The notes under the pieces: generated by a model
The model's database searches: none
What the model saw: only the letters and a program-made list of their open reading frames with translations
Told to the model about the DNA's origin: nothing
In this document: positions 10,060 through 17,666 of the stretch, one piece after another
How positions within the stretch are numbered: the first letter of the stretch is position 1
Layout of the letters: every line of letters begins with the position of its first letter
Assembly: GCA_003138855.1 (NCBI GenBank)
Contig: PLHF01000112.1
Location: 28,094-74,069 of the forward strand
DNA from: Acidimicrobiaceae bacterium
GTDB lineage: Bacteria; Actinomycetota; Acidimicrobiia; Acidimicrobiales; RAAP-2
Reading direction: 5' to 3'
Length of the DNA: 45,976 nucleotides
Translations under genes and position numbers: made by a program

Positions 10060-10611
10060 TCAGGTACGGAGGCCCGCTCGGGGCTGCACGCCTGCCGGGA
10101 TCTCCGACCGCAACGGGTTCGAACGGTCTCGGTCCGAAAGCACCGGATCGACGAGGCCCCAGTCCGCATCGATTGCCGGGTCGTCCCAGGCCACGCCCAG
10201 CTCGTCGTTCGGGTTGTAGTAGCCGTCCACCAGGTACCACAGGGTGAGGTCGGTCAGCGAGGCGAACCCATGGGCGACCCCGGGCGGGATGAACAGGCCT
10301 CGGTCGTGGTCGCCGTCGAGGTCGAGGGAGAGCGTGGCGCCATCGGTAGGTGATCCCTGGCGCAGATCGTGGAGCACCACGCGGGCCGTCCCCCGGAGGA
10401 CGTACCAGTAGTCGGCCTGGTGCAGGTGGTAGTGCAGGCCCACGATCGCACCGGCCTGCTTCTCGGACCGGTTGGCCTGGGTCATCTCGCGACCCAGCGG
10501 GAACCAGCTCCGCCGGTAGGTCTCCACGAACCGTCCCCGTTCGTCGCCGTGGGCATCGGGCTCGACGATGACGACGTCGGCGATCACCTCGGACTGCTTG
10601 ATCTGTGGCAC
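10060..10611 (-). CDS. dTDP-4-dehydrorhamnose 3,5-epimerase-like cupin (RmlC family)
   Basis: RmlC-family cupin (183 aa). It keeps the opening DERGRFVETYR region, the sheet with GLHYH (His60 at the catalytic position), WYVLRGTARVVLHDLR, and the PPGVAHGFASL segment. True RmlC enzymes epimerise C3 and C5 of a dTDP-keto-sugar. No rmlA, B or D neighbours are seen, so the substrate may be another nucleotide sugar. The start is GTG 10611, with GGGAG about 6 nt upstream. It follows the flavin reductase gene with a 3-bp gap, which points to one operon. An odd partner set for sugar synthesis. Confidence 0.82.
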   Translation of the reverse strand: MPQIKQSEVIADVVIVEPDAHGDERGRFVETYRRSWFPLGREMTQANRSEKQAGAIVGLHYHLHQADYWYVLRGTARVVLHDLRQGSPTDGATLSLDLDGDHDRGLFIPPGVAHGFASLTDLTLWYLVDGYYNPNDELGVAWDDPAIDADWGLVDPVLSDRDRSNPLRSEIPAGVQPRAGLRT

Positions 10612-10614
10612 CGG

Positions 10615-11121
10615 CTACTCCCTTTCCTCGTCGCGCCCGAGCGGGGCCAGCGCAGCGAATCCGCTGCGGAAGAACAGCAGCGGCGATCCCTCCCCTGACC
10701 CGAGGTCGAGTACACGTCCCATGATCAGCTCGTGATCGCCGGCGTCGTGCACCAGCTCCACGGCACAGTCGACCCATGCCAAGCAGCCCTCGATCACCGG
10801 CGAGCCGCTGCCCGGCGACGGATGCCACTCCACGCCCTCGAACTTCCGCCCTCCGGAGGCCGCGAAGGCACGGCCCAGATCCACCTGGTGCCGACCAAGG
10901 ACATTGACGCAGAAGCTCCCTGCCCTGGCGATGCGAGGCCAACTGGTCGACGTCCGGGCGGGGGCGACCGCGACGAACGGTGGGTCGATGGACAGCGAGA
11001 CGAAGCTCTGGCAGGTGAAGCCCACCGGCTCGCCCTCCTCGATGCCCGAGACAATGGTGACCCCGGTGGTGAAGCGGCTCATTGCGTCCTTGAACCCGGC
11101 GATGTCGAACACCACGGTCAC
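10615..11121 (-). CDS. Flavin reductase-like FMN-binding protein
   Basis: A 168-residue member of the flavin reductase (HpaC/ActVB-like) family: split-barrel sequence with RFTTGVTIVSG near the N-terminus, GFTCQSFVSLSIDPPFVAVAP, and the SFCVNVLGRHQVDL segment. Such proteins reduce FMN or FAD with NAD(P)H for a partner monooxygenase, or act as FMN-binding oxidoreductases. No monooxygenase lies beside it. The start is GTG 11121, whose GTGA overlap with the stop of the upstream metallo-beta-lactamase gene implies coupling. GTG codons at 11115 and 11112 are alternatives. Confidence 0.85.
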   Translation of the reverse strand: MTVVFDIAGFKDAMSRFTTGVTIVSGIEEGEPVGFTCQSFVSLSIDPPFVAVAPARTSTSWPRIARAGSFCVNVLGRHQVDLGRAFAASGGRKFEGVEWHPSPGSGSPVIEGCLAWVDCAVELVHDAGDHELIMGRVLDLGSGEGSPLLFFRSGFAALAPLGRDEERE

Positions 11122-11984
11122 TCGGCCCCCAGGTCGAACGACATCCCTTCGGCGGAGGCGATCACCTCGGACAAGGGCAACTTCGAGGCCATGCGCCGCG
11201 ACTGGTGGAGTATCTGGTCGATCTCCTTGTCCACATGGGCCGGATCGTGATGGAACAGGTGCAACTTGCGGGCTCCGGCCACACTGGCGACATGGACCGC
11301 ATAGGCGGGGGTGGAATGGCCCCAGTCGGAGAACAGGACGAACTCGTCCTCCGTGTACTGGGCATCGTGGATGACCACGTCGGCGCCGTCGCACAAGTCC
11401 ATGACCCCCCGGTCCACGGTCTGGCGATCGACCGGGGCCTGGTGATCCGAGATGTAGGCCACGCTGCGACCGTCGGCCTCGACCCGGAAGCCGAGGGTGT
11501 GCCCGATGTGCGGGACGGCACGCACCTTCACCTTGATGGACCCGAGGGTCACGTCGTCGCCATCCCCCAGGTCATGGAAGCTCAGCTCGCCGCGGAAGTC
11601 GGCCATGTGGATCGGGAAGAAAGGAGGCTTGACCATACCGGCCATGGCGTCGTGCAGCGACTCCCCTTCCGGCCCTTCCTGCGACGGGCCGTAGATCTCG
11701 AGCACCGCGCCCGGGTCCCGCATGGGTGAGAAGAAGGGCAGCCCCAACACGTGGTCGTAGTGCAGATGGGTCAGGAACACATTGGCCTCGAGCGGGATGC
11801 CTGCGGCCTGGAGGGAGACGTTGAGGTAGTTGCCCAGGGAGCGGAGCCCCGTCCCCAGGTCGAGGATCAAGGGAGGTTCGCCAGCCACCTCGACCAGGAC
11901 GCAGGAGGTGTTACCCCCGTAACGACGCTGCTGGTCGGAGGAGCACGGGCACGAGCCCCGTACGCCGAAGTAGGTGATTCTCAC
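11118..11984 (-). CDS. Metallo-beta-lactamase-fold hydrolase
   Basis: A 288-residue metallo-beta-lactamase-fold protein with the metal motif THLHYDH (His73, His75, Asp77, His78), a further His in VPHIGHTLGF, Asp in ISDHQ, and the later WGHST and FHHDP segments. The layout is like PhnP, RNase Z and cyclic-nucleotide phosphodiesterase-type members rather than antibiotic-degrading enzymes. The N-terminus MRITYFGVRGSCP is typical. Substrate unknown; a phosphodiester is plausible. The start is GTG 11984, without a clear Shine-Dalgarno. It heads an apparent operon with the flavin reductase and RmlC-like genes. Confidence 0.85.
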   Translation of the reverse strand: MRITYFGVRGSCPCSSDQQRRYGGNTSCVLVEVAGEPPLILDLGTGLRSLGNYLNVSLQAAGIPLEANVFLTHLHYDHVLGLPFFSPMRDPGAVLEIYGPSQEGPEGESLHDAMAGMVKPPFFPIHMADFRGELSFHDLGDGDDVTLGSIKVKVRAVPHIGHTLGFRVEADGRSVAYISDHQAPVDRQTVDRGVMDLCDGADVVIHDAQYTEDEFVLFSDWGHSTPAYAVHVASVAGARKLHLFHHDPAHVDKEIDQILHQSRRMASKLPLSEVIASAEGMSFDLGAE

Positions 11985-12025
11985 AGAAGGAGCAGGCTAG
12001 CCGCGGCGCCGGCCCGACCCCGAGG

Positions 12026-12031
12026 TACCCT
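12026..12031 (+). promoter_or_regulatory. -10 hexamer TACCCT, leaderless-type
   Basis: TACCCT is followed by 7 nt and then ATG 12039 of the alpha/beta hydrolase. Confidence 0.5.
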
Positions 12032-12038
12032 CCGGGAC

Positions 12039-12908
12039 ATGGATCAACGCACGGTGAAGGCCAACGGCATCGAGTTCGCCTGCCTGGGCGAAGGCCCTGA
12101 GGACGGGCCGCTGGCCCTGTGCCTGCACGGCTTCCCGGACACCCCCCACACCTGGCGCCACCTGCTCCCCCGCCTGGCCGACGCCGGGTACCGCGCCGTG
12201 GCGCCCTACCTGCGCGGGTACGCGCCCTCGTCGGTGCCCGAGGACGGCCGCTACGACACCGGAACGCTCGCCCTCGACGCCTGCGCTCTCCACGAGGCCC
12301 TCGGTGGCGACGGGGACGCCGTGATCATCGGGCACGACTGGGGGGCGATGGCGACCTACGGCGCGGCGGCCTTCCAGCCCGATCGCTGGCGGATAGCCGT
12401 CACCGCCGCAGTGCCGCCCCAGCGGTCGATGGGCGAGCGGTTCTTCGCCTTCGACCAGTTGCACCGCAGCTGGTACATCTTCTTCTTCCAGACGGCGCTC
12501 GCCGAGTACGGGGTGGCCGTCGACGACTTCGTCTTCATCGACCGCCTCTGGGCGGCCTGGTCGCCGGGCTTCGACGGGTCCTGGGATGCCGCACAGGTGA
12601 AGAAGGCGCTGGCCGCTCCCGAAAGCCTGGGCGCTGCCATCGGGTACTACCGGGCGATGTTCGCCGGCCCGCCGGACGACCCGGAGGCCGCTGCCGCCCA
12701 GGCGGCCGGCGACACGACGGCCCCGCAGCCGTCCCTGTACCTGCACGGCGCAGACGACGGCTGCATGGGCATCGAGGTGATCGGCCCGGTTGTCGACCAC
12801 CTGGCACCCGGGTCGGAGGTCGTGGTCATCGAGGGAGCCGGGCACTTCCTCCACGTGGAGAAGCCCGACGAGGTCAACGACCACATCGTCCGCTTCCTGA
12901 CCGCCTAG
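12039..12908 (+). CDS. Alpha/beta hydrolase, epoxide-hydrolase-like
   Basis: A 289-residue alpha/beta hydrolase. The oxyanion segment LHGFPDTPHTW is near 33-43, the nucleophile is Asp100 in GHDWGA, the acid is probably Asp239 or Asp240 in HGADDG, and the base is His269 in GAGHFLH. An Asp nucleophile in GHDWG is the mark of epoxide hydrolases and haloalkane or haloacetate dehalogenases; HGFPD favours the epoxide hydrolase side. The aromatic-rich cap (FFAFDQLHRSWYIFFFQ) is consistent with a hydrophobic substrate. The start is ATG 12039 after a leaderless-type -10. It is divergent from the metallo-beta-lactamase operon. Confidence 0.85.
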   Translation: MDQRTVKANGIEFACLGEGPEDGPLALCLHGFPDTPHTWRHLLPRLADAGYRAVAPYLRGYAPSSVPEDGRYDTGTLALDACALHEALGGDGDAVIIGHDWGAMATYGAAAFQPDRWRIAVTAAVPPQRSMGERFFAFDQLHRSWYIFFFQTALAEYGVAVDDFVFIDRLWAAWSPGFDGSWDAAQVKKALAAPESLGAAIGYYRAMFAGPPDDPEAAAAQAAGDTTAPQPSLYLHGADDGCMGIEVIGPVVDHLAPGSEVVVIEGAGHFLHVEKPDEVNDHIVRFLTA

Positions 12909-12910
12909 TC

Positions 12911-12928
12911 CCGGCACCGGCACCGGCA
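12911..12928 (+). repeat. 6-bp tandem repeat CCGGCA x3
   Basis: Three perfect CCGGCA units just after the hydrolase stop codon, in the 90-bp convergent gap before mutY. Confidence 0.7.
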
Positions 12929-12998
12929 CCGGGCCCCGGCAGCCCGAAGGCGGTGCAGCTCCGCAGCCCACACCGTAGACGGCGGGCGTGGGGCGGCA

Positions 12999-13901
12999 CT
13001 AAGGGAGGTGGAGCACTCCGCCGTCGTCACGGGCCACCAACCCGTCCCCGATGAGGCCCTCCACCACCCGGGCAGCCCGTCCAGGGTCGTCCTCCCATCC
13101 CATCGCAGCCGAGACCCGGTCCGGAGGCACGGGTGCCCTCCGCAACGCATCGACCAGCCTGCCCCGACCCTGCCGGTCGGATCCAGCGAACACCGTCTGG
13201 GCCGTCGAGACCGCCGCCGAGCCCCGGGCCGGGTCCGGACCGCCCCGGCCGGCCGACGCCCAGCGGCAGCGGGGCCGGATGGGGCAGTCGCCGCACCGGG
13301 GCGCTGCGGCGACGCACACCATGGCACCGAGGTCGAGCAGGGCCTGGCCGAACTGCCACCCGCCCCCGGCGGGCACCATGGCGTCCACCAGGGCCTGGGC
13401 CTCGGCGGGGCGCAGCGGACGGCCGGCCACCGCCCTCGACAACACCCTTCCGGCGTTGGTGTCCACCACCCCCGTGTCGTGCCCGAAGGCGAAGGCCAAC
13501 ACCGCCCGGGACGTGTAGGGGCCCACGCCCGGGAGCGCCAGCAGGGCGGCGAGGTCGGCAGGGACGGCACCGCCGTGTTCGGCAACGAGTGCATCGGCAG
13601 CCAGGTGCAGGTTGCGTGCGCGGCGGTTGTAGCCCATCCCCTCCCAGGCCCGCAGCACGTCGCCCAAGGGGGCGGCCGCGCACGCTGCCGGCGTGGGGAA
13701 CATCTCGAGGAATCGGAGGTAGGCCGGCACCACCCTGGCCAGCTGGGTCTGTTGGGCCATCACCTCGCTCACCAGCACGGCCCAGGGGTCCCGGGTCGAT
13801 CGCCACGGCAGTGCGGGCCGTCGGGAGTCGGCGCCCGTCGCTGTCCCCCACCGTTCGACGGCACGACCGATGGCGCGGACCTGGGCGGGCGGGCGAATCA
13901 C
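12999..13901 (-). CDS. mutY: MutY, A/G-specific adenine glycosylase (short form)
   Basis: DNA repair glycosylase (300 aa) that removes adenine paired with 8-oxoguanine. Visible: SEVMAQQTQ with the catalytic Glu46, the helix-hairpin-helix LPGVGPYTSRA (about 123-133), catalytic Asp147 in VVDTNAGRVL, and the [4Fe-4S] loop Cys196-X6-Cys203-X2-Cys206-X5-Cys212. The C-terminal NUDIX-like 8-oxoG recognition domain of E. coli MutY is largely missing, as in other short actinobacterial MutY proteins; a compact winged-helix-like tail remains. GTG start at 13901 with a GAGG stretch upstream. It is the last gene of a reverse-strand run. Confidence 0.93.
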   Translation of the reverse strand: MIRPPAQVRAIGRAVERWGTATGADSRRPALPWRSTRDPWAVLVSEVMAQQTQLARVVPAYLRFLEMFPTPAACAAAPLGDVLRAWEGMGYNRRARNLHLAADALVAEHGGAVPADLAALLALPGVGPYTSRAVLAFAFGHDTGVVDTNAGRVLSRAVAGRPLRPAEAQALVDAMVPAGGGWQFGQALLDLGAMVCVAAAPRCGDCPIRPRCRWASAGRGGPDPARGSAAVSTAQTVFAGSDRQGRGRLVDALRRAPVPPDRVSAAMGWEDDPGRAARVVEGLIGDGLVARDDGGVLHLP

Positions 13902-13976
13902 CCCACCGCCTCGAAGCTCCCAACGGCGTCGCGTCGGAACGCGACCCGTCCCCGGGTCACCGGCCGGCAGTTCCGC

Positions 13977-14489
13977 TCAACCCCAGACGTCGTCCCCGTA
14001 GGGGCGGCGGCGCACCGGGGCGGCGGCCTGCTTCCAGACCATGACCTTCCGCCGGAAGAAGCACACTTCGTCGCCACGCTGGTTGAACGCCTTGGTCTCG
14101 ACCGTCACCACGCCGCGGTCGTCCCGCGACTTCGATTCCGCCTTGGCGATGACCTTGGTCTCCGCGTAGATGGTGTCCCCGTGGAAGGTCGGCGCCCGAT
14201 GGATCAGGGACTCGACCTCGAGGTTGGCGATGGCCATCCCACTCACGTCGGGGACGCTCATGCCCAGTGCCAGGGAGTAGACCAGGTTGCCCACCACCAC
14301 GTTCTTCCCCTGCACGCTTTCGTTCTCGGCGAACCAGGCGTTGGTGTGCAGAGGGTGATGGTTCATGGTGATCATGCAGAACAGGTGGTCGTCGGCCTCG
14401 GTGATGGTCTTGCCGGGCCAATGGCGATAGACGTCACCCGGCTCGAAGTCCTCGAAGTAGCGGCCGAAGGGGCGGTCGTAGATGGTCAT
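13977..14489 (-). CDS. mch: MaoC-family hydratase, probable mesaconyl-CoA hydratase
   Basis: Single hot-dog MaoC-type hydratase (170 aa). The blocks HWPGKTITEADDHLFC, TMNHHPLHTN, GMSVPDVSG and APTFHGDTIYAET are nearly the same as those I recall in the MaoC protein that sits beside crotonyl-CoA carboxylase/reductase and malyl-CoA lyase in Streptomyces, assigned to mesaconyl-CoA hydration in the ethylmalonyl-CoA pathway. Finding methylsuccinyl-CoA dehydrogenase and malyl-CoA lyase 3-6 kb away supports this. ATG 14489 overlaps the stop of the membrane-protein gene as ATGA, so translation is probably coupled. Another acyl-CoA substrate cannot be excluded. Confidence 0.8.
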   Translation of the reverse strand: MTIYDRPFGRYFEDFEPGDVYRHWPGKTITEADDHLFCMITMNHHPLHTNAWFAENESVQGKNVVVGNLVYSLALGMSVPDVSGMAIANLEVESLIHRAPTFHGDTIYAETKVIAKAESKSRDDRGVVTVETKAFNQRGDEVCFFRRKVMVWKQAAAPVRRRPYGDDVWG

Positions 14490-15931
14490 GGTCGCTGGTG
14501 TAGTACGCCAGGACGGCCGCCGTCCAACGCCGGGGGCGTTCCCTCGGACAGTAGAAGGTCGACCGCCACCAACGACCAGACCGCCACGTCGACCAGCGCC
14601 ATCACCACCGCGAACAGGACCACCCGGTAGACCGACACCCCCAACCACACGCGGATCGCCGTCGTGCCGAAGACGTAGGTACCGGCCACCACTACCAGAT
14701 TGCACGCCATGACCAGCCACAGCGCCAGGTCGCTCCCGAGTCCCAACTCACGGCGCGACCCACGCAGGGTCAGGGCACCCACGATCGCCACCACGGCGAC
14801 GACCGGCACGAGGTGGAGATAGCCGCCGAACGCATCGACCGTGGCATGAAGGCGCCCGTCGATGGTTCCGCTGCGTGGTCCGGTGGTGTCGGCGTCGGGC
14901 ACCGCATGGAGGGCCGAGGCGAGGATCGGCCAGGCGGCCAGCGCCGCAAGCCCCGCTCCTCCTGCGATCGCCGCCGCCGCCCGGCCCCGGCGCGACGGGG
15001 CCGCCGAGGCATATCGCAGAGTCAACAGCACCACGACGGCACCGGCGGTGGCGGTCCCCTCCAACTTGATCTGGCCGGCCACAGCGACGCCGACCGCCGC
15101 CACCCCGAGGTTGGAGGGGCTCACGGGCAGGAACAGCCCGAACACCACTGCGAACGCGGCGGCGAACACCCAGGGCGCGTCGGCGAACCCGTTGGTGAGG
15201 TACCTCCCGGCCGATCCGGCGGCCGCTGTGCACAGCAGTGCCGCCACCACTGCCGCCGCCACGCCGGCCACCCAGTCCGGAACACGTCCGGGCCGCCGGG
15301 TGGCGGAGGTCGACACCCGGAGCATGGCGGTGCCCAGGGTGACCAGGGCACAACCGTTGAGGACGCCGACCACGATCTGTCCCAGCCGGAACGAGGCGGC
15401 ACTGCCCACCTCCATCCCGTTGATCACCCAGCCGATGCCGGCTGCCGATCCGATGAGCGGGGGGAAACTCGGCTCGGCGAACTGGTAGGAGACATTGGAG
15501 AGTACGCCTCGTGCGACCCCGTGGCCGTGGACGAACCAGGCACCCCGCAGTACCCACAACATCCGGGCGTCGAAACCGACATCGGACGCCGACAGCCCGC
15601 GCAGGGACCAGACGACCACGGCGATCACCACTGCCATGCCGCCGAGCACGGGCCACGACCACGCGCCGGCGTCCCGGGTCCACGGGCGCGAGCCCGGGCG
15701 GAGGGCCCAGACAGCGAGGACCGCTGTTGCGGCCAGCGCAGCGAGCACGACGAACCACTCCCACAGGTCGCCGGCGATGGCCAGGCAGCAGGTCGAGGCC
15801 AGCGCGGCGATGGCCGCCCCGCTCAGCGGGGTGACCGCCAGGGCCACCGGCCGGACTCCGGCCAGCGCCACCGAGGGCAGTACCCCCGCCAGTGAGAGCA
15901 CGACCACGGTGCGCACGACGTCGGCAGTCAT
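14486..15931 (-). CDS. Polytopic membrane protein, possible GT-C-like glycosyltransferase
   Basis: A 481-residue very hydrophobic protein with roughly 11-13 predicted transmembrane segments spread over its whole length. After the first segments there is a loop with SDVGFDARMLWVLRGAWFVHG and then FAEPSFPPLIG. An acidic residue in the first outer loop followed by a Pro-Pro-Leu motif is seen in actinobacterial GT-C-type transferases that use lipid-linked sugars, so this is my best guess. No N-terminal signal peptide other than the first helix. It is coupled to the MaoC gene by ATGA and preceded by two small-protein genes on the same strand. Family assignment is tentative. Confidence 0.75.
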   Translation of the reverse strand: MTADVVRTVVVLSLAGVLPSVALAGVRPVALAVTPLSGAAIAALASTCCLAIAGDLWEWFVVLAALAATAVLAVWALRPGSRPWTRDAGAWSWPVLGGMAVVIAVVVWSLRGLSASDVGFDARMLWVLRGAWFVHGHGVARGVLSNVSYQFAEPSFPPLIGSAAGIGWVINGMEVGSAASFRLGQIVVGVLNGCALVTLGTAMLRVSTSATRRPGRVPDWVAGVAAAVVAALLCTAAAGSAGRYLTNGFADAPWVFAAAFAVVFGLFLPVSPSNLGVAAVGVAVAGQIKLEGTATAGAVVVLLTLRYASAAPSRRGRAAAAIAGGAGLAALAAWPILASALHAVPDADTTGPRSGTIDGRLHATVDAFGGYLHLVPVVAVVAIVGALTLRGSRRELGLGSDLALWLVMACNLVVVAGTYVFGTTAIRVWLGVSVYRVVLFAVVMALVDVAVWSLVAVDLLLSEGTPPALDGGRPGVLHQRP

Positions 15932-15973
15932 GGCCGACGCCGGGTCGTCATGCGCATCCGGCGGACACCGGGG

Positions 15974-16366
15974 TCATGGCCGGCCGGTGTGCTCGGCGGT
16001 CAGCACGAAGCCGCCGCACGATCCGGGGCCGCTGCCTGACGCGATGTCCAGCGTCACCGGGGCCGGTCGGTCGCCGGGCGTCAGGGAGGCCCAGGCGGCG
16101 ATGGAGCCTTCGAGGTAGATGACCTGCTCGAGGCCTTCACCCCGGATGTGCACGGGTTCGGACGGGGACACCAGTTGATGGGCCCGATCCGACAGGCAGT
16201 CGAAGAGGCGTTCGTCGGCCTGGTCGGCTGACCGTTGCACCGCCTGGGCGGCCAGCGTGGAGGCCGACGTGGTGTGGACGGTGACCGTCCCGAGGACCGC
16301 AATCCCCGAGACGACCACTCCGGCAGCGAACCAACGACTCAGCCGGGATGCGCCGAGCCCGGCCAC
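15974..16366 (-). CDS. Small secreted or membrane-anchored protein, unknown
   Basis: A 130-residue protein with an N-terminal hydrophobic segment (about 13-31, after basic residues) that could be a signal anchor or an uncleaved signal peptide. The rest is polar with two cysteines (about 56 and 117) that could form a disulphide outside the cell. I do not recognise the family. GTG start 16366 lies 10 bp after the stop of the upstream gene, and the polytopic protein follows 43 bp downstream, so the three are probably cotranscribed. Confidence 0.6.
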   Translation of the reverse strand: MAGLGASRLSRWFAAGVVVSGIAVLGTVTVHTTSASTLAAQAVQRSADQADERLFDCLSDRAHQLVSPSEPVHIRGEGLEQVIYLEGSIAAWASLTPGDRPAPVTLDIASGSGPGSCGGFVLTAEHTGRP

Positions 16367-16375
16367 CGGCCTCGC

Positions 16376-16807
16376 TCAGTCCTGGACGGGAAGTGGCCGC
16401 GTCGTGAACCCCAGCACCCAGTCCGACTGCGACTCGCCATCGATGGCCATGCGCCAGCTGTAGCGGGTACCGGGGGTCAGCGGCAGGGGGCCGAGGTTGA
16501 CGGCCAGCGCCACGTCGATCGGGGATCCCTCGGGGATGCCCGGGGGGCGCCCCACGGTGAACTCCCCCCGCACCTCGACGGGATGCTCGCCGTCGGGAGT
16601 GTCGACCATGACCGGGCGCCCGTCCGCGTCCTCAAGGAAGAGCTCCCAGTGGTGGGGCGCCTCGGCTTCGTGCCAGCCCACATCGATCTTGAGTGCGATG
16701 GCCGAAGGCACCGGGTCGGGCCCGGTCATGCTCCACCCACCACCCAGCACATAGAGCTTGCCGTCGGATACCTGGGCAGCGTCGCACAACATCATCGTCA
16801 CTCTCAC
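16376..16807 (-). CDS. Conserved DUF6941-like protein
   Basis: A 143-residue soluble beta-rich protein. The opening MMLCDAAQVSDGKLYVLGGGW is followed by a domain ending in PGTRYSWRMAIDGES and FTTRPLP, which matches the general form of a small conserved actinobacterial family (DUF6941, recalled, not searched) of unknown function. GTG 16807 is chosen because a TAACCT -10 lies 8 nt upstream; a second GTG at 16801 is possible. It heads the run toward the membrane protein and MaoC hydratase. Confidence 0.72.
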   Translation of the reverse strand: MRVTMMLCDAAQVSDGKLYVLGGGWSMTGPDPVPSAIALKIDVGWHEAEAPHHWELFLEDADGRPVMVDTPDGEHPVEVRGEFTVGRPPGIPEGSPIDVALAVNLGPLPLTPGTRYSWRMAIDGESQSDWVLGFTTRPLPVQD

Positions 16808-16815
16808 GGAAGGTG

Positions 16816-16821
16816 AGGTTA
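16816..16821 (-). promoter_or_regulatory. -10 hexamer TAACCT, leaderless-type
   Basis: Reverse-strand TAACCT is followed by 8 nt and then the GTG at 16807. Confidence 0.4.
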
Positions 16822-16946
16822 CTGGCTCCGATCTGGTGCAATTTCCATGTGGGTCAGCGGCCGATCTCCCGATGACCGCGAGCGGGCACCTGCCCCCGAG
16901 GGAACTCGCCTCGTGCACCACCTGCCACCCCCCGGGCGGCGGCCGG

Positions 16947-16952
16947 TAACGT
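16947..16952 (+). promoter_or_regulatory. -10 hexamer TAACGT, leaderless-type
   Basis: TAACGT is followed by 6 nt and then ATG 16959 of the methyltransferase. The promoter pair at 16816-16952 is divergent. Confidence 0.5.
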
Positions 16953-16958
16953 GGCGCA

Positions 16959-17606
16959 ATGGAGTTCCGGGGCCTGAGAGACGACGTCTACCGACGACCG
17001 TTGGCCACCGCGCTCGATCGGCTGGGCATCGGCCCCGGATGGACGTGCGTCGACGTCGGTGCCGGCGGGGGTGATGTGTCGGTGGCGCTGGCCGAGATCG
17101 TCGGGCGCGAGGGCCGGGTCTACGCGGTGGACAGCGATCCCACCGCGCGCGACGAGGTGGCGGAGGCCGCCGCCGCGCACAGCCAGGTGCTGGCAATCAC
17201 CCAGTCCGGCGAGGATCTCCGCCTCCCCGAAGCCGTAGACCTCGCCTTCTGCCGGTTCCTGCTCCTCCACGTGGTGGACCCCTCGGTGGTGCTGGCCCGG
17301 ATGGCCGCCTCCGTGCGTCCCGGAGGATGGGTGGTGGCCCAGGAGCCGATCACCTCGGCCGGCCGGATCGGCGGCGAGCCGTTTTCGATGCCGTCGGCCC
17401 GCCACCCTGACGTGGGCGCCCTGCTGCCGTCGCTGGCCCGCGACGCCGGGCTGATCACGGTCGACGCCTGGGCCGAGGCACCTGCGGGTGCCGGGCCGGG
17501 GCCGGTGGCCGACTACCTCGAGGTCCTGACCGGCGTCGACCCCGGGGACGACCCCGTTGTACTGCCCCCCCTGGTGACCGTGGTAGCCCAGGCCCCCGCA
17601 CGCTGA
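16959..17606 (+). CDS. Class I SAM-dependent methyltransferase
   Basis: A 215-residue Rossmann-fold methyltransferase: motif I VDVGAGGGDV at 31-40, an acidic end of beta-2 (YAVDSDPTA), then FLLLHVVDP and the post-motif SVRPGGWVVAQEP. This is the small-molecule (UbiE/ArsM-like) methyltransferase pattern; the acceptor substrate is unknown. It is divergent from the DUF6941-like gene, and the methylsuccinyl-CoA dehydrogenase follows 60 bp downstream with its own -10. The start has no Shine-Dalgarno and is supported by the TAACGT hexamer. Confidence 0.85.
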   Translation: MEFRGLRDDVYRRPLATALDRLGIGPGWTCVDVGAGGGDVSVALAEIVGREGRVYAVDSDPTARDEVAEAAAAHSQVLAITQSGEDLRLPEAVDLAFCRFLLLHVVDPSVVLARMAASVRPGGWVVAQEPITSAGRIGGEPFSMPSARHPDVGALLPSLARDAGLITVDAWAEAPAGAGPGPVADYLEVLTGVDPGDDPVVLPPLVTVVAQAPAR

Positions 17607-17654
17607 GGCTGCCCGTCAGCGGAACGGCCGTGCCGATCGCCATCTACGAATCGG

Positions 17655-17660
17655 TAACCT
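17655..17660 (+). promoter_or_regulatory. -10 hexamer TAACCT, leaderless-type
   Basis: TAACCT is followed by 6 nt and then GTG 17667 of the dehydrogenase gene. Confidence 0.5.
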
Positions 17661-17666
17661 TGGGAA

